Source: an uncultured Pseudomonadota bacterium (lineage in GTDB: Bacteria > Myxococcota_A > UBA796 > CAJQPC01). From it: a stretch of DNA of 64,000 nucleotides. The stretch spans positions 62,001-126,000 of the forward strand of contig CAJXRZ010000006.1 in the NCBI GenBank assembly GCA_913060515.1, written 5' to 3'. The notes beneath the pieces were generated by a model that was not told the DNA's origin, searched no databases, and saw only the letters and a program-made list of their open reading frames with translations. Numbering within the stretch: the stretch's first letter is position 1; each line of letters begins with the position of its first letter. The position numbers and the translations under genes are program-made. Below are positions 24,489-32,542 of the stretch, in pieces.

Positions 24489-25745
24489 ATGAGTCGCAGG
24501 GTCTTCGTTGCAGGCGGTGCTATCACGCCCTTTCTGGGCAAGGGGCACCCCGATTTCATCTGGAAGCGTCACCCGGACTTCGGTCAGCGTGAGAACCCGA
24601 CCTTGCGTGAGCTTCTCACCTCGGCCGTGACTCAAGCAGCCGAGAACGTGGACGCGGATCTCGCTCTGGTGGACAAGGCCTACGTGGCCAACTTCGTCGG
24701 CGAGCTCTTCATCAATCAGGGCCACCTCGGTGCAGCCCTTGCCGGTGTTCATCCGGCTCTTGCCCTCAAGCCCACCATGCGGGTTGAGGGTGCTTGTGCA
24801 TCTGGCGGGTTGGCCATGGCGTGTGGCGTGGATGCCATCCGCGCAGGCTCCGACGTTGTCCTCGTGACCGGTGTCGAGGTGCAGACCACTGCCTCGGCGC
24901 GCACAGGGGGGGACTACCTGGCTCGCGCTGCGGACTACGAGCGTCAGCGCAGCATTGACGACTTCACCTTTCCTGCGCTCTTTGCGCGGCGCACCAAGGC
25001 CTACCGCGAGGCCTTTGGCGTGACCGAGGAAGACATCGGCCGTGCGGCTGTGAAGGCCTACGCCAACGCCAACAAGAACCCTCTGGCACACATGCATGCC
25101 CGGAAGGTGGACTTGGCCTTTGCCGCTGCCGTCAACGACAAGAACCCGAACTTCTTGTCCCACGAGGAGTACTCGCCCTTCTTGAAGGTGACGGACTGCT
25201 CCCAGGTCTCTGACGGCGCTGCTGCCATGTTCTTGGTCAGCGAGGAGGGATTGGCCAAGATGGGCCTGAAGCCCTCCGACGCCATCGAGCTGCTCGGCTT
25301 GGGGCACGCCACCGACTCCCTGTACGTGGACCGAGACCTGCGCGAGATGACCACAACCCGCACCGCAGCAGAGCAGGCCTACGCCCAAGCTGGGCTGGTC
25401 GCCAAGGATGTGGACGTGGCCGAGGTGCATGACTGCTTCACGGTTACGGAGCTGCTGATGTACGAAGCCCTTGGCTTCGCCGAGCCTGGCAAGGGCAGCG
25501 AGCTGCTCAAGGAAGGCGTGACAGAGATCGATGGCGCGCTGCCTGTGAACACGGGCGGCGGCCTGGTTGGCTTCGGTCATCCGGTCGGCGCCACCGGGGT
25601 CAAGCAGGTCCTGGAGCTGCATCGGCAGATGAAGGGCCAGTGTGGGGAATACCAAGTTCCCGCCACGCCTTCTGTTGGCATGACCGCCAACATGGGCGGA
25701 GATGACAAGACCGCCGTGGTCGGACTGTTTAGGAACCTGGCATGA
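24489..25745 (+). CDS. Thiolase-family acetyltransferase (SCP2-thiolase-like)
   Basis: A 418-aa thiolase. Active-site Cys lies in EGACASGG (about residue 101), the second motif is EVHDCFT, and the His motif is GFGHPVGATG (about 355-364). The usual third-motif Cys (CxGGG) is replaced in TANMGGD, typical of SCP2-type thiolases and lipid-transfer thiolases rather than classical acetoacetyl-CoA thiolases. It would cleave or condense a beta-ketoacyl-CoA; the substrate is unknown. ATG codons at 24486 and 24489 are equivalent. Overlaps the next ATG by 4 bases. Confidence 0.9.
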   Translation: MSRRVFVAGGAITPFLGKGHPDFIWKRHPDFGQRENPTLRELLTSAVTQAAENVDADLALVDKAYVANFVGELFINQGHLGAALAGVHPALALKPTMRVEGACASGGLAMACGVDAIRAGSDVVLVTGVEVQTTASARTGGDYLARAADYERQRSIDDFTFPALFARRTKAYREAFGVTEEDIGRAAVKAYANANKNPLAHMHARKVDLAFAAAVNDKNPNFLSHEEYSPFLKVTDCSQVSDGAAAMFLVSEEGLAKMGLKPSDAIELLGLGHATDSLYVDRDLREMTTTRTAAEQAYAQAGLVAKDVDVAEVHDCFTVTELLMYEALGFAEPGKGSELLKEGVTEIDGALPVNTGGGLVGFGHPVGATGVKQVLELHRQMKGQCGEYQVPATPSVGMTANMGGDDKTAVVGLFRNLA

Positions 25746-26251
25746 ACAAAAACCTGATCTACGTAGGCGGCGCAATTCTCGGAATTGGTGCTGCAGTCGC
25801 CTTGTTCTCCGTGATGGGAGATGACTCGGACACCCCGGTTGTCGACCCTGTCACCGAGCCCAGCGCTTCGGCAAAGGCCCCAACGACAATCGAAGGCCCA
25901 AGCCCCGGTGCGCGTGCTCCCAAGTCGGAGATGCCTGTTGTGTTGGAAGGCACCGAGGAGCGGCGTGCGCTTCTCAAGCGTCCCGCAGCCGACTTCGCCC
26001 TGCGCTCAGAGGTCACGCTCAAGGTTCTGGCTGGAGAGGTACGCAAGGCTGGGGACGAGGCGTTGGCTGACGAGATCATGGCCCACGTCATCGCGGCCCG
26101 GAAAGAGCGCTACAACGAGGACCTGGACGGCGATGCATTCATCACCAAGGTCGAGGGCTTCGCAGAGCGCGCAGGGAACACCTCCGGTATGTCCAGCCGT
26201 GGCACGGAAGCACACGGTCTGCTCGTCGAGCTCATCGCAGAGTATCGCTGA
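25742..26251 (+). CDS. Membrane-anchored protein of unknown function
   Basis: A 169-aa protein with one N-terminal membrane anchor (about residues 5-25, LIYVGGAILGIGAAVALFSV), an Asp/Pro/Ser-rich linker to about 65, and an all-helical C-terminal domain (about 75-165). It begins inside the thiolase stop (ATGA) and so is coupled to it. No family recognised; a periplasmic or cytoplasmic helical domain tethered to the membrane is all that can be said. Confidence 0.8.
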   Translation: MNKNLIYVGGAILGIGAAVALFSVMGDDSDTPVVDPVTEPSASAKAPTTIEGPSPGARAPKSEMPVVLEGTEERRALLKRPAADFALRSEVTLKVLAGEVRKAGDEALADEIMAHVIAARKERYNEDLDGDAFITKVEGFAERAGNTSGMSSRGTEAHGLLVELIAEYR

Positions 26252-26290
26252 GGGGCCTGGGCTTCTTACTGAGCTGAAGCTTGGGGATGA

Positions 26291-26320
26291 CCGGCACCTC
26301 TAGGGGTGTCGGGCTGTATG
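26291..26320 (+). terminator. Weak hairpin between the anchored protein and the caspase-like gene
   Basis: Stem ccggcacc / ggtgtcgg (one wobble) with a 6-base loop at 26291-26312, then gctgtatg. Position between two co-directional genes suits a terminator or attenuator, but the stem is short and the tail poor. Confidence 0.35.
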
Positions 26321-26349
26321 TGTAAGACTGTCGGCCTGGAGCCTTCGCC

Positions 26350-27501
26350 ATGACCCTGTTCTTGACCTCTCTCGCTTGCCTTCCCAGCCTGAGCGCAGTG
26401 CATGCCCAAGAGGCGCCGCGGCGCTTTGCAGTGGTTGTGGGTGTCTCTCAAGCAGGAGGCAGTCCAGAGTTGGCCTTGGAAGGGGCTGGCTCCGATGCCA
26501 CCCGTGTGGCCCTGGCTCTTCGAGAGCAGGCTGGGTACACCGATGTGCGCATCATCACCGACGCCGAGGCCACCAAGGCCCGAATCCTGCAGACCTTTCA
26601 GGAAGACCTGGCCTCGGTCGTCACCGAGCAGGACACCCTGTTGGTGTACTTCGTAGGCCATGGTGTTGGGGGCGACTTTGACGACCCCTACCTGCTTCCC
26701 TACGACACAGATCCCGCGGATGTTCCAGGCACCGCCATCTCCGTCGCAGAGCTCGGCGGGCAACTCAGCCAATGGGTGCCGGCGGCGAGCTACGCCATCG
26801 TCACCGACGCAGCCCACAGCGGCTCAGTAGGGGACTTGGCGCTCCTTGGCCCCGCTGCGACCAGCTGGCCAGACATGGGCGCGAGCACAGTGTTGCTCTC
26901 GGCCTCTGGGTTGGGGGCCCCAGCGGTCCCGGGCATGTTCAGCAAGCACTTCATCGACGCCATCACTGGCGGTGCCGACACATCCAAGGACGGCACGGTC
27001 AGCGTGGCGGAGCTCTACCGCTACTTGGTCATCGCAGTTCCGGCTGAGACCGCTGGCTCGCAGCAGCCTGCAGTGGACGGTCGCTACGACCAAGAGCTGC
27101 CTCTGGCGAGCGGTGTGACCTACAAGCCCCTGCTCGAGCAGGTCGCTGTGCCTGAGCAGGAAGTGGTCTACCTCACACGCGAGGTGCAGGTCCCTGGCGA
27201 GGTGGTCATTATCCGTGAGCGCGGCGGCGAAGGTGGCCAGATGCTGCCGGACTTCTCGGTTGAGAAGGTCAAGTTCGTCATCAAGGGCGTGCAAGAGCCC
27301 ACCGTGACCTGCCGGGAGCAAGAAGCGATCGCCTGCTCCGGAGCCTGCTACATCACCGATGTGATGGCCGGGCCCTGCACCGTCAGCGGCTATGTCGGCG
27401 AGCAGGTTGTCTCCGGCTCGGTCTTCATCGCTGCGCGCGGCGTCGCTGGCTGCAGCTACGATGACAGCGAGAAGAAGTTGAACTGCAGCCCCCCGGGGTG
27501 A
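26350..27501 (+). CDS. Exported caspase-fold (peptidase C14-like) protein lacking the catalytic Cys
   Basis: A 383-aa protein with a signal peptide (cleavage near AVHAQ, residue 20). Residues about 24-230 match the caspase-like fold: RFAVVVGVS start, the His of the dyad in YFVGHGVGG (His104), and the second catalytic strand VTDAAHSG at 151-158. In active members this reads DACHSG; here the Cys position (155) is Ala, so peptidase activity is not expected. A beta-rich C-terminal region (about 260-383) contains four or more Cys (CREQEAIACSGACY, CTVSG) and may form disulfides in the periplasm. It is probably a pseudoenzyme used for binding or scaffolding. Confidence 0.85.
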   Translation: MTLFLTSLACLPSLSAVHAQEAPRRFAVVVGVSQAGGSPELALEGAGSDATRVALALREQAGYTDVRIITDAEATKARILQTFQEDLASVVTEQDTLLVYFVGHGVGGDFDDPYLLPYDTDPADVPGTAISVAELGGQLSQWVPAASYAIVTDAAHSGSVGDLALLGPAATSWPDMGASTVLLSASGLGAPAVPGMFSKHFIDAITGGADTSKDGTVSVAELYRYLVIAVPAETAGSQQPAVDGRYDQELPLASGVTYKPLLEQVAVPEQEVVYLTREVQVPGEVVIIRERGGEGGQMLPDFSVEKVKFVIKGVQEPTVTCREQEAIACSGACYITDVMAGPCTVSGYVGEQVVSGSVFIAARGVAGCSYDDSEKKLNCSPPG

Positions 27502-27509
27502 AACAAAGA

Positions 27510-27541
27510 ATGGGGCCGCCTTGAGAGGGGGCCCCATGCTT
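27510..27541. terminator. Bidirectional hairpin terminator
   Basis: A 12-bp stem atggggccgcct / agggggccccat with one mismatch and a 4-base loop, lying between convergent genes (caspase-like gene and the small protein at 27572). T-tracts are poor on both sides. Confidence 0.55.
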
Positions 27542-27571
27542 GATGTCTGAGCCTCTCAGGCCCAGCCGAGC

Positions 27572-27787
27572 TCAGGCCCGCTCGATGCTGGCCACGTCCA
27601 AGATGGGGCCCACCATCGCGATGCCAAAGGCGGCGTCGCTGGCGCTGCCCTTGACCTTCACCTGGCTGTTCTCCAGCTCAGCGGGAATCTTCCCCTGGAG
27701 TTGGTAAGCCTGGCCATCTTTGGCGCGCAAGACCCAGATCTCACCGCCAAAGAACTCCCGCTTCAGAGTGCCTTCGTAGCGGCTCAT
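27572..27787 (-). CDS. Small beta-rich protein coupled to the subtilase
   Basis: A 71-aa protein, mostly beta strands (GGEIWVLRAKDGQAYQLQG, QVKVKGSA), suggestive of a small OB/SH3-like barrel. No signal peptide, so probably cytoplasmic. The ATG overlaps the subtilase stop codon (ATGA), indicating coupled translation and perhaps a functional link such as inhibition or binding of the protease. No family recognised. Confidence 0.75.
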   Translation of the reverse strand: MSRYEGTLKREFFGGEIWVLRAKDGQAYQLQGKIPAELENSQVKVKGSASDAAFGIAMVGPILDVASIERA

Positions 27788-29502
27788 GCGGTCGCTCCGT
27801 CATGGTCCAGCTTCTGCAGTCCGACCACCGACATGGCTGCCAGGATGCAGATCGTGCCATTCACGCCGAGCCAGAGCTTGTCCAGTCCCAGGCCCAAGAA
27901 CCAAACGTCCACTGTCCCGGCTGCGGCGCCATAGAGCAGCGCAGTGCCGAAGCCCACTGCAACACCGGCGGCCAAGGGTCCCAGGCGTTTGGATGGGCCA
28001 AAGACGAAGGCCACTGCGACAGGGAGCAAGGCGCTGACCCAGAGGGGGAAGTGAGCCAGGTCCGCGTTCAACAGGGCAGGCCAGGTCAGCAAGTCTCTGG
28101 AGAGCAAGTCAATGGCAGCGTTCGGTGCGATTGGAAGCAGGGGAAGGAAGAAGAAACCACCGGCCGTCAGGGCGGCCGCAGCCACCATGGGCACGGTGCG
28201 AGAGAGCTTGAGGCTGGCCAAGATGGCCAATCCCATGGCCATCAAGCCGCCGACCAAGAACTGCAGTCCGTTTCGGCGAACCAAGGTCTGGGTCACCGCG
28301 GCGCCCAAGTCCAAGCGGCCGTAGCCGTACTCTTCGTCCCAGCCAGCGTCGCCCTTGTCCACGGCGCTGCTGAGCAGCGTGTCGCGGGTGGCTTCGGCGT
28401 CCAGGCCCATGCCGATCAGCACGGCAGCGGCGCCGGCGACGTGAGGTGTGGCCATCGAAGTGCCCTGAAAGGCTTGGTAGGCGTGTCCGCCGCGCCCGTC
28501 GATGGTGTCTTGCAGCACGCCGCCGTCGGTGCCGTGGTTGCGGGTGTCTCCGCCTGGGGCGGCGATGTCCACGCCCTTTCCGTAGGTGGAGTAGGGGGCC
28601 CGGGTGTCCTCTGGGCCGACAGCGGCCACGCCAATGACCTCCTCTGCGCTGGCGGGGCTTCCCACGCCGCGTTGGCCACTGTTTCCAGCAGCAGCGACCA
28701 CCACGACGCCCTTCTTGGCGGCGTCCCGAGCGGCCTTGTCCAAGACCTCGGAGTAGGGGCCGCCGAGGCTGAGGTTGATGACATCTGCGCCGTTGTCGAC
28801 GGCGTGGTCGATGGCTGCTGCGATCCAGTCGCTCGAGCCGAAGCCCTGGGCCGAGAGGGCCTTGTAGGGCATGATCGTGACGTTGGGGGCGACGCCTACG
28901 ACGCCCAAGCCGTTGTTGGTGGCCTGAGCGATGGTGCCGGCCACGTGGGTGCCGTGTCCGTGATCATCTTCGGGGGTCTTGGTGAGGGGAACAAAGGTGG
29001 CCCCTTCTCCCATACGGATGCCCTGAAGATCCTCAACGCGGCTCACGCCGGTGTCGATCACGGCGACCTTCACGCCCTTTCCGCCGCCAGCACGCCAGCC
29101 GGTGGGGGCGTCGATCATCGCCATGTTCCACTGCTTGTCGTACATGGGGTCATCCGGGTACCCCAGAGCTTCGAACTGTCGCACTGGCTCGGCGTTCTCG
29201 ACCAGAGGATTGGCCTCTGCTGCGGCCTCTGCTGCGGCCAGGTCAGAGACCTTGACGCGGTAGAGTCCCTCGTCGGCCGAGAAGGGAGTAGACAGCTCGA
29301 GATCCATGCCCAAGGTAGCCTCGAGAGAGGCGACCTGATCGGGGGTGAGGTCGTCCATCAGGTCCAGGACCAGGACACCCTCTTGGTGCTCGGTCACGGT
29401 CGGCACGATGTCCTCGGCGGCGGTGCGAACACCCCGAGGGCGCATGCTCCAGAGGACCGTCGCGCAGATGGCAAGGATCAGAACTGTGGACAGTCGTCTC
29501 AT
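27784..29502 (-). CDS. Subtilisin-like serine protease (S8) with C-terminal membrane domain
   Basis: About 572 aa. N-terminal signal/anchor (MRRLSTVLILAICATVLWS), an inhibitor-like propeptide (about 45-115), then a complete S8 catalytic domain: Asp in VAVIDTGV, His in HGHGTHVAGT, oxyanion Asn in VVAAAGNSG, and Ser in GTSMATPHVAG. After about residue 405 come roughly six hydrophobic segments, so the enzyme should be held in the membrane with the protease on the periplasmic side. ATG 29502 is preferred to the upstream in-frame start at 29556. Targets unknown. A small protein gene is coupled downstream. Confidence 0.93.
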   Translation of the reverse strand: MRRLSTVLILAICATVLWSMRPRGVRTAAEDIVPTVTEHQEGVLVLDLMDDLTPDQVASLEATLGMDLELSTPFSADEGLYRVKVSDLAAAEAAAEANPLVENAEPVRQFEALGYPDDPMYDKQWNMAMIDAPTGWRAGGGKGVKVAVIDTGVSRVEDLQGIRMGEGATFVPLTKTPEDDHGHGTHVAGTIAQATNNGLGVVGVAPNVTIMPYKALSAQGFGSSDWIAAAIDHAVDNGADVINLSLGGPYSEVLDKAARDAAKKGVVVVAAAGNSGQRGVGSPASAEEVIGVAAVGPEDTRAPYSTYGKGVDIAAPGGDTRNHGTDGGVLQDTIDGRGGHAYQAFQGTSMATPHVAGAAAVLIGMGLDAEATRDTLLSSAVDKGDAGWDEEYGYGRLDLGAAVTQTLVRRNGLQFLVGGLMAMGLAILASLKLSRTVPMVAAAALTAGGFFFLPLLPIAPNAAIDLLSRDLLTWPALLNADLAHFPLWVSALLPVAVAFVFGPSKRLGPLAAGVAVGFGTALLYGAAAGTVDVWFLGLGLDKLWLGVNGTICILAAMSVVGLQKLDHDGATA

Positions 29503-29644
29503 GAAGGCTCCAAAAAACGGCGTCTTGGCGGAGGTTTCCGTGACAAGGACGCGCAAGCACCTCCTCTTCTTTCACGTTTTCTAAGAAAGGGCCAATCTCC
29601 TTCAGGAGGTGTCTTGACATGGCAATAGTTAAAGAGGTATCCGA

Positions 29645-30160
29645 ATGGTGCGCTTCGGCGCCCTCCCTCCTTCCGTCGAGGCCCTCCCCATGGCCACCCT
29701 GCGCGCCCTACATCTCGTTGCTCCTCCCCCCGCGAGCGACGCCCTCCTGCCAAACCTGCCGGAGCTGGACCCACGCGCCGTTCCGCTGCCAAGCGGCGCA
29801 GCCTTGAGCGCTTGGCGCAAGCAGGCCGACCTGCGCATACAGCTGGCTCTGGCCGAGCTGGACGCAGCGCTCATAGAAGGGGAGGACGCAGGGCTGGCTG
29901 CCCGCATCGCTGTCGACACCGTTCGGGAGTGGGTGAGCCTGTCGCTCGAGCGCTTTCGCACCTTGGAAGGGGCCGAGGTCGTACGCGGTGAGACGCGCCA
30001 AGCCTGTCAAGAGGCGTGGTCTCAACGGGAGTTGCAGATGATCCACAATGCTGGCTGGGACGCCGGTGCCGTGGATCGCCACTTGCGCCTATACGTAGGA
30101 ACTGCTTTTGAAGCTTCGGCGAGAGGCTATGCTTCCTTGCTGGCTACACGCTGCAGCTAA
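29645..30160 (+). CDS. Hypothetical alpha-helical protein
   Basis: A 171-aa protein, helical from about residue 50 to the end, with an Ala/Leu/Pro-rich N-terminal stretch. No domain recognised and no signal peptide. ATG 29645 has SD aaagagg; an alternative ATG is at 29690. A second, out-of-frame ATG at 29619 has a much stronger SD (see findings). It ends 9 bases before the aspartoacylase-like genes and is probably the first gene of that operon. Confidence 0.7.
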   Translation: MVRFGALPPSVEALPMATLRALHLVAPPPASDALLPNLPELDPRAVPLPSGAALSAWRKQADLRIQLALAELDAALIEGEDAGLAARIAVDTVREWVSLSLERFRTLEGAEVVRGETRQACQEAWSQRELQMIHNAGWDAGAVDRHLRLYVGTAFEASARGYASLLATRCS

Positions 30161-30169
30161 GGGGCCAAG

Positions 30170-31105
30170 GTGAGTGACTCCCTCCATGTGTTGACTCGGA
30201 TTGGAATGCCTGCTGGCGACAGCGTCCAGGTGATTCGGCGTCGTTTCTCTGGTTCCGAGGGCCCACGGGTCGCCATCGTCGCCGGAATCCGCGGCGACAC
30301 CCCTGAGGGAATGCGGGTGGCGCATCAAGTCTGCGGCGTGCTGGAGGGCTGCCATGAGGCGCTCTTGGGCACCGTCGACGTCTACCCCTGCGTAAACCCA
30401 CTCGCCGCGCATCGAGCGACGAGAAACTGGCCTTTCTTCGACCAGGATCTCAACCGGCTCTTTCCCGGCCGGCCAAACGGACACGCGCCCGATGTCGTGG
30501 CCCATGCCTTGACGGAGGACGTTCGGGGTGCCGACGTCGTGATCGAACTCCGTGGTGCCCATCCCAGCTTTGCCGAGGCACCGCAAGCGCATGTTCGCCG
30601 CGGAGACACCCACGCCGCGGAGTTGGCCAAGAGCGCGAACGTCAACGTCGTGTGGGCCCGGGACCCGAGCATCGCATCTGGCGCGACCTTCGCTGCGCAG
30701 TTTCCGGGCGTGATCAGCCTGGAGGGTGGGACCGGAAATCGCCTCACGCCAGGGGTCGGAAGAGCGTTGGGAGAGGGGATTCTGAATCTCCTCAACGTTC
30801 TCAAGGTCTTGCCGGACAAGGAGCTGCCTTTTCACTGGGCCACTCTGCAGCGTCCGATGGTCGTCGAGGACACCCAGGTTCATCGCATTCGGGCTGCTCG
30901 TTCAGGTTTTTTCCTTCCCGAGGCCAGCCCGTGGGACGATGTGGCTGTGGGAGACGTGCTCGGCCAAGTGGTCGACCCTTCGACGGGCGCGCTCCAAGAG
31001 ACGGTGTTGGCTCCGCTGCCAGGCAAGGTCTTGGCGGTGAGGGAGCAGCCTGTTGTGTTCTCTGGAAGCATGGTGATTCGCATGGTTGAGCACGTAGATG
31101 TCTGA
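30170..31105 (+). CDS. AstE/aspartoacylase-family protein lacking zinc ligands
   Basis: A 311-aa member of the succinylglutamate desuccinylase/aspartoacylase (M14-like) family. Substrate-site NRLFPG (95-100) and the catalytic Glu (Glu185 in ISLEGG) are present. But the zinc site is gone: the GxHGxE motif reads GIRGDT (His to Arg41, Glu to Thr44) and the later His is Arg128 (ELRG). The C-terminal beta domain is intact. It starts at GTG 30170 and overlaps the following paralog by 8 bases. A zinc-dependent deacylase reaction is not expected from this chain alone. Confidence 0.85.
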   Translation: MSDSLHVLTRIGMPAGDSVQVIRRRFSGSEGPRVAIVAGIRGDTPEGMRVAHQVCGVLEGCHEALLGTVDVYPCVNPLAAHRATRNWPFFDQDLNRLFPGRPNGHAPDVVAHALTEDVRGADVVIELRGAHPSFAEAPQAHVRRGDTHAAELAKSANVNVVWARDPSIASGATFAAQFPGVISLEGGTGNRLTPGVGRALGEGILNLLNVLKVLPDKELPFHWATLQRPMVVEDTQVHRIRAARSGFFLPEASPWDDVAVGDVLGQVVDPSTGALQETVLAPLPGKVLAVREQPVVFSGSMVIRMVEHVDV

Positions 31106-32003
31106 AGGATTCTCCCTAGAAACGCCGTTTCGGGATCCCTTCAAGCTCTCAGAGCTGCGCTTCGGGAGCGGCCCCCTGAAAGTGGCTCTGGTCGCCGGGC
31201 TGCACGGAACGGAGCTCACGGGGGTTCACGCCCTCAACTTGGTCGCCGGAGCGCTGCGGATGTCGCGGGTGCAGGGCCAGGTGGTGCTCATTCCAATCGT
31301 GAACGCCCATGGGGTGGAGCAGGGGACCAAGCGCTGGCCCTTCGATGATCGCGACATCAACCGGGCCTTTCCGGGAGATCCAAGCGGATCAGCCGTCGAG
31401 CGCATCGCCTACGCGCTCCTGGCCTCGACCCAGGCCGAAGTCTGCGTCGACGTGCACAGCGGCTCCGCTGCGATACGCGAACTCCCTCAGGTGCGCGTGC
31501 CCCTCTCGGGAGCGGAGCTTGGTCTGGCAAGGTCCATGCAGCTGCCCATGCTCTGGCGTCGGGCTGGGGACCGCCTCGAAGCCACAGGTCTGGTCGGCGC
31601 GTGGCGTGAGCGCGGCGTGAGCGCCATGCACGTGGTGGGCGGGCGCGCTGGGACCCTGGATGTTGGCCACGCGCGGACTCTGGCCCACGGCCTGCTGCGT
31701 CTTCTGCACCACTTGAAGGTGCTCAAGCACGCAGTCGCCGACCCTGCAGAGGCACTGGTGGACACCACCCGTCAGGGCGTTCGCTACCACTACTCGGATG
31801 TCGGTGGCTTCTGGGTCCCCGAAGTTCGGGTGGGGGACCGGGTCGAGCCCGGACACCTCCTGGGCGCCGTGACCGAGGTCGTTGGTGGCCAACGCGTGGA
31901 GGCCGTGCGGGCTGAGCGCGCTGGAATCGTGATGAGCATGCGCGCCTACCCGGTCGTTCATGCAAGAGAGCTCTTAGTCCGGGTGGCTGAGGCCATTTCG
32001 TGA
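31098..32003 (+). CDS. AstE/aspartoacylase-family protein with zinc site but no catalytic Glu
   Basis: A 301-aa paralog of the previous gene product. Here the zinc ligands are present: GLHGTE (His36, Glu39) and VDVHSG (His120), together with INRAFPG. The position of the catalytic Glu aligns to Val180 (HVVGG against SLEGG in the neighbour). Family members remove acyl groups from N-acyl amino acids such as N-acetylaspartate or N-succinylglutamate. This protein may bind Zn and substrate, but classical catalysis would need another base. It overlaps the upstream gene by 8 bases and the downstream gene by 4 (GTGA). Confidence 0.85.
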   Translation: MSEGFSLETPFRDPFKLSELRFGSGPLKVALVAGLHGTELTGVHALNLVAGALRMSRVQGQVVLIPIVNAHGVEQGTKRWPFDDRDINRAFPGDPSGSAVERIAYALLASTQAEVCVDVHSGSAAIRELPQVRVPLSGAELGLARSMQLPMLWRRAGDRLEATGLVGAWRERGVSAMHVVGGRAGTLDVGHARTLAHGLLRLLHHLKVLKHAVADPAEALVDTTRQGVRYHYSDVGGFWVPEVRVGDRVEPGHLLGAVTEVVGGQRVEAVRAERAGIVMSMRAYPVVHARELLVRVAEAIS

Positions 32004-32533
32004 TTCTGGTGACAGGCTTTGGAGCCTTCCCAGGGGTGGAGGACAATCCAACGGCGCACCTCGCTCGTGCGTTGGACGGAACCCAGGTCGGGGGAGTGGA
32101 GATTCGAGCCGAGGTTCTCCCGGTGGAGTTTCTGGGACTCTCCGAGCGACTGAAGGAGCTGGAGGAGCGCCATCGCCCCCAGCTGATTCTCGGCATGGGT
32201 GTGAGCGGCATTGCTCAGGTTCCGACCCTAGAGCTCCTCGGCGTCAACGAGGTCGGTCAGAACCTGGACGCCGTCGGCGCCAGGCCGGAAAATCTTGGCA
32301 GTGGACCGGCGCAGATCGCTGCGAGCCTGCCGCACCGGGCGTTTCTGGCGGCCCTTGAAGGGATCTCTTCCACCAACGCCGGTCGCTACGTCTGCAACGC
32401 TTGGCTCTACACCGCACTGCGAGATCTGAAGGCCCCAGCGCTCTTCCTGCACGTGCCGGCGACCGGTCTGGAGCTGGGGGTATTGCGCAAAGGCCTGCAA
32501 GCTTGGTGGCGGGAGACCCACTCCGGACAGTAG
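32000..32533 (+). CDS. pcp: Pyroglutamyl-peptidase-like protein (C15)
   Basis: A 177-aa protein of the pyrrolidone-carboxylate peptidase family, which removes N-terminal pyroglutamate from peptides. N-terminal ILVTGFGAFPG and ENPT-like DNPTA match the family, with candidate catalytic residues Glu (PTLELL, about 76), Cys (GRYVCNAWLY, about 132) and His (LHVPATG, about 151). It is somewhat shorter than typical members (about 200-215 aa). Starting inside the preceding stop, it completes a coupled three-gene set of putative acylated- or cyclised-amino-acid enzymes. Confidence 0.82.
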   Translation: MILVTGFGAFPGVEDNPTAHLARALDGTQVGGVEIRAEVLPVEFLGLSERLKELEERHRPQLILGMGVSGIAQVPTLELLGVNEVGQNLDAVGARPENLGSGPAQIAASLPHRAFLAALEGISSTNAGRYVCNAWLYTALRDLKAPALFLHVPATGLELGVLRKGLQAWWRETHSGQ

Positions 32534-32542
32534 CTTTCAGGC

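Noticed and set aside
29614-29643. TTGACA with a tatccg-like -10 as promoter of the 29645 gene
   Set aside because: Transcription would begin after the preferred start codon, and the -10 is poor; the box may be chance.
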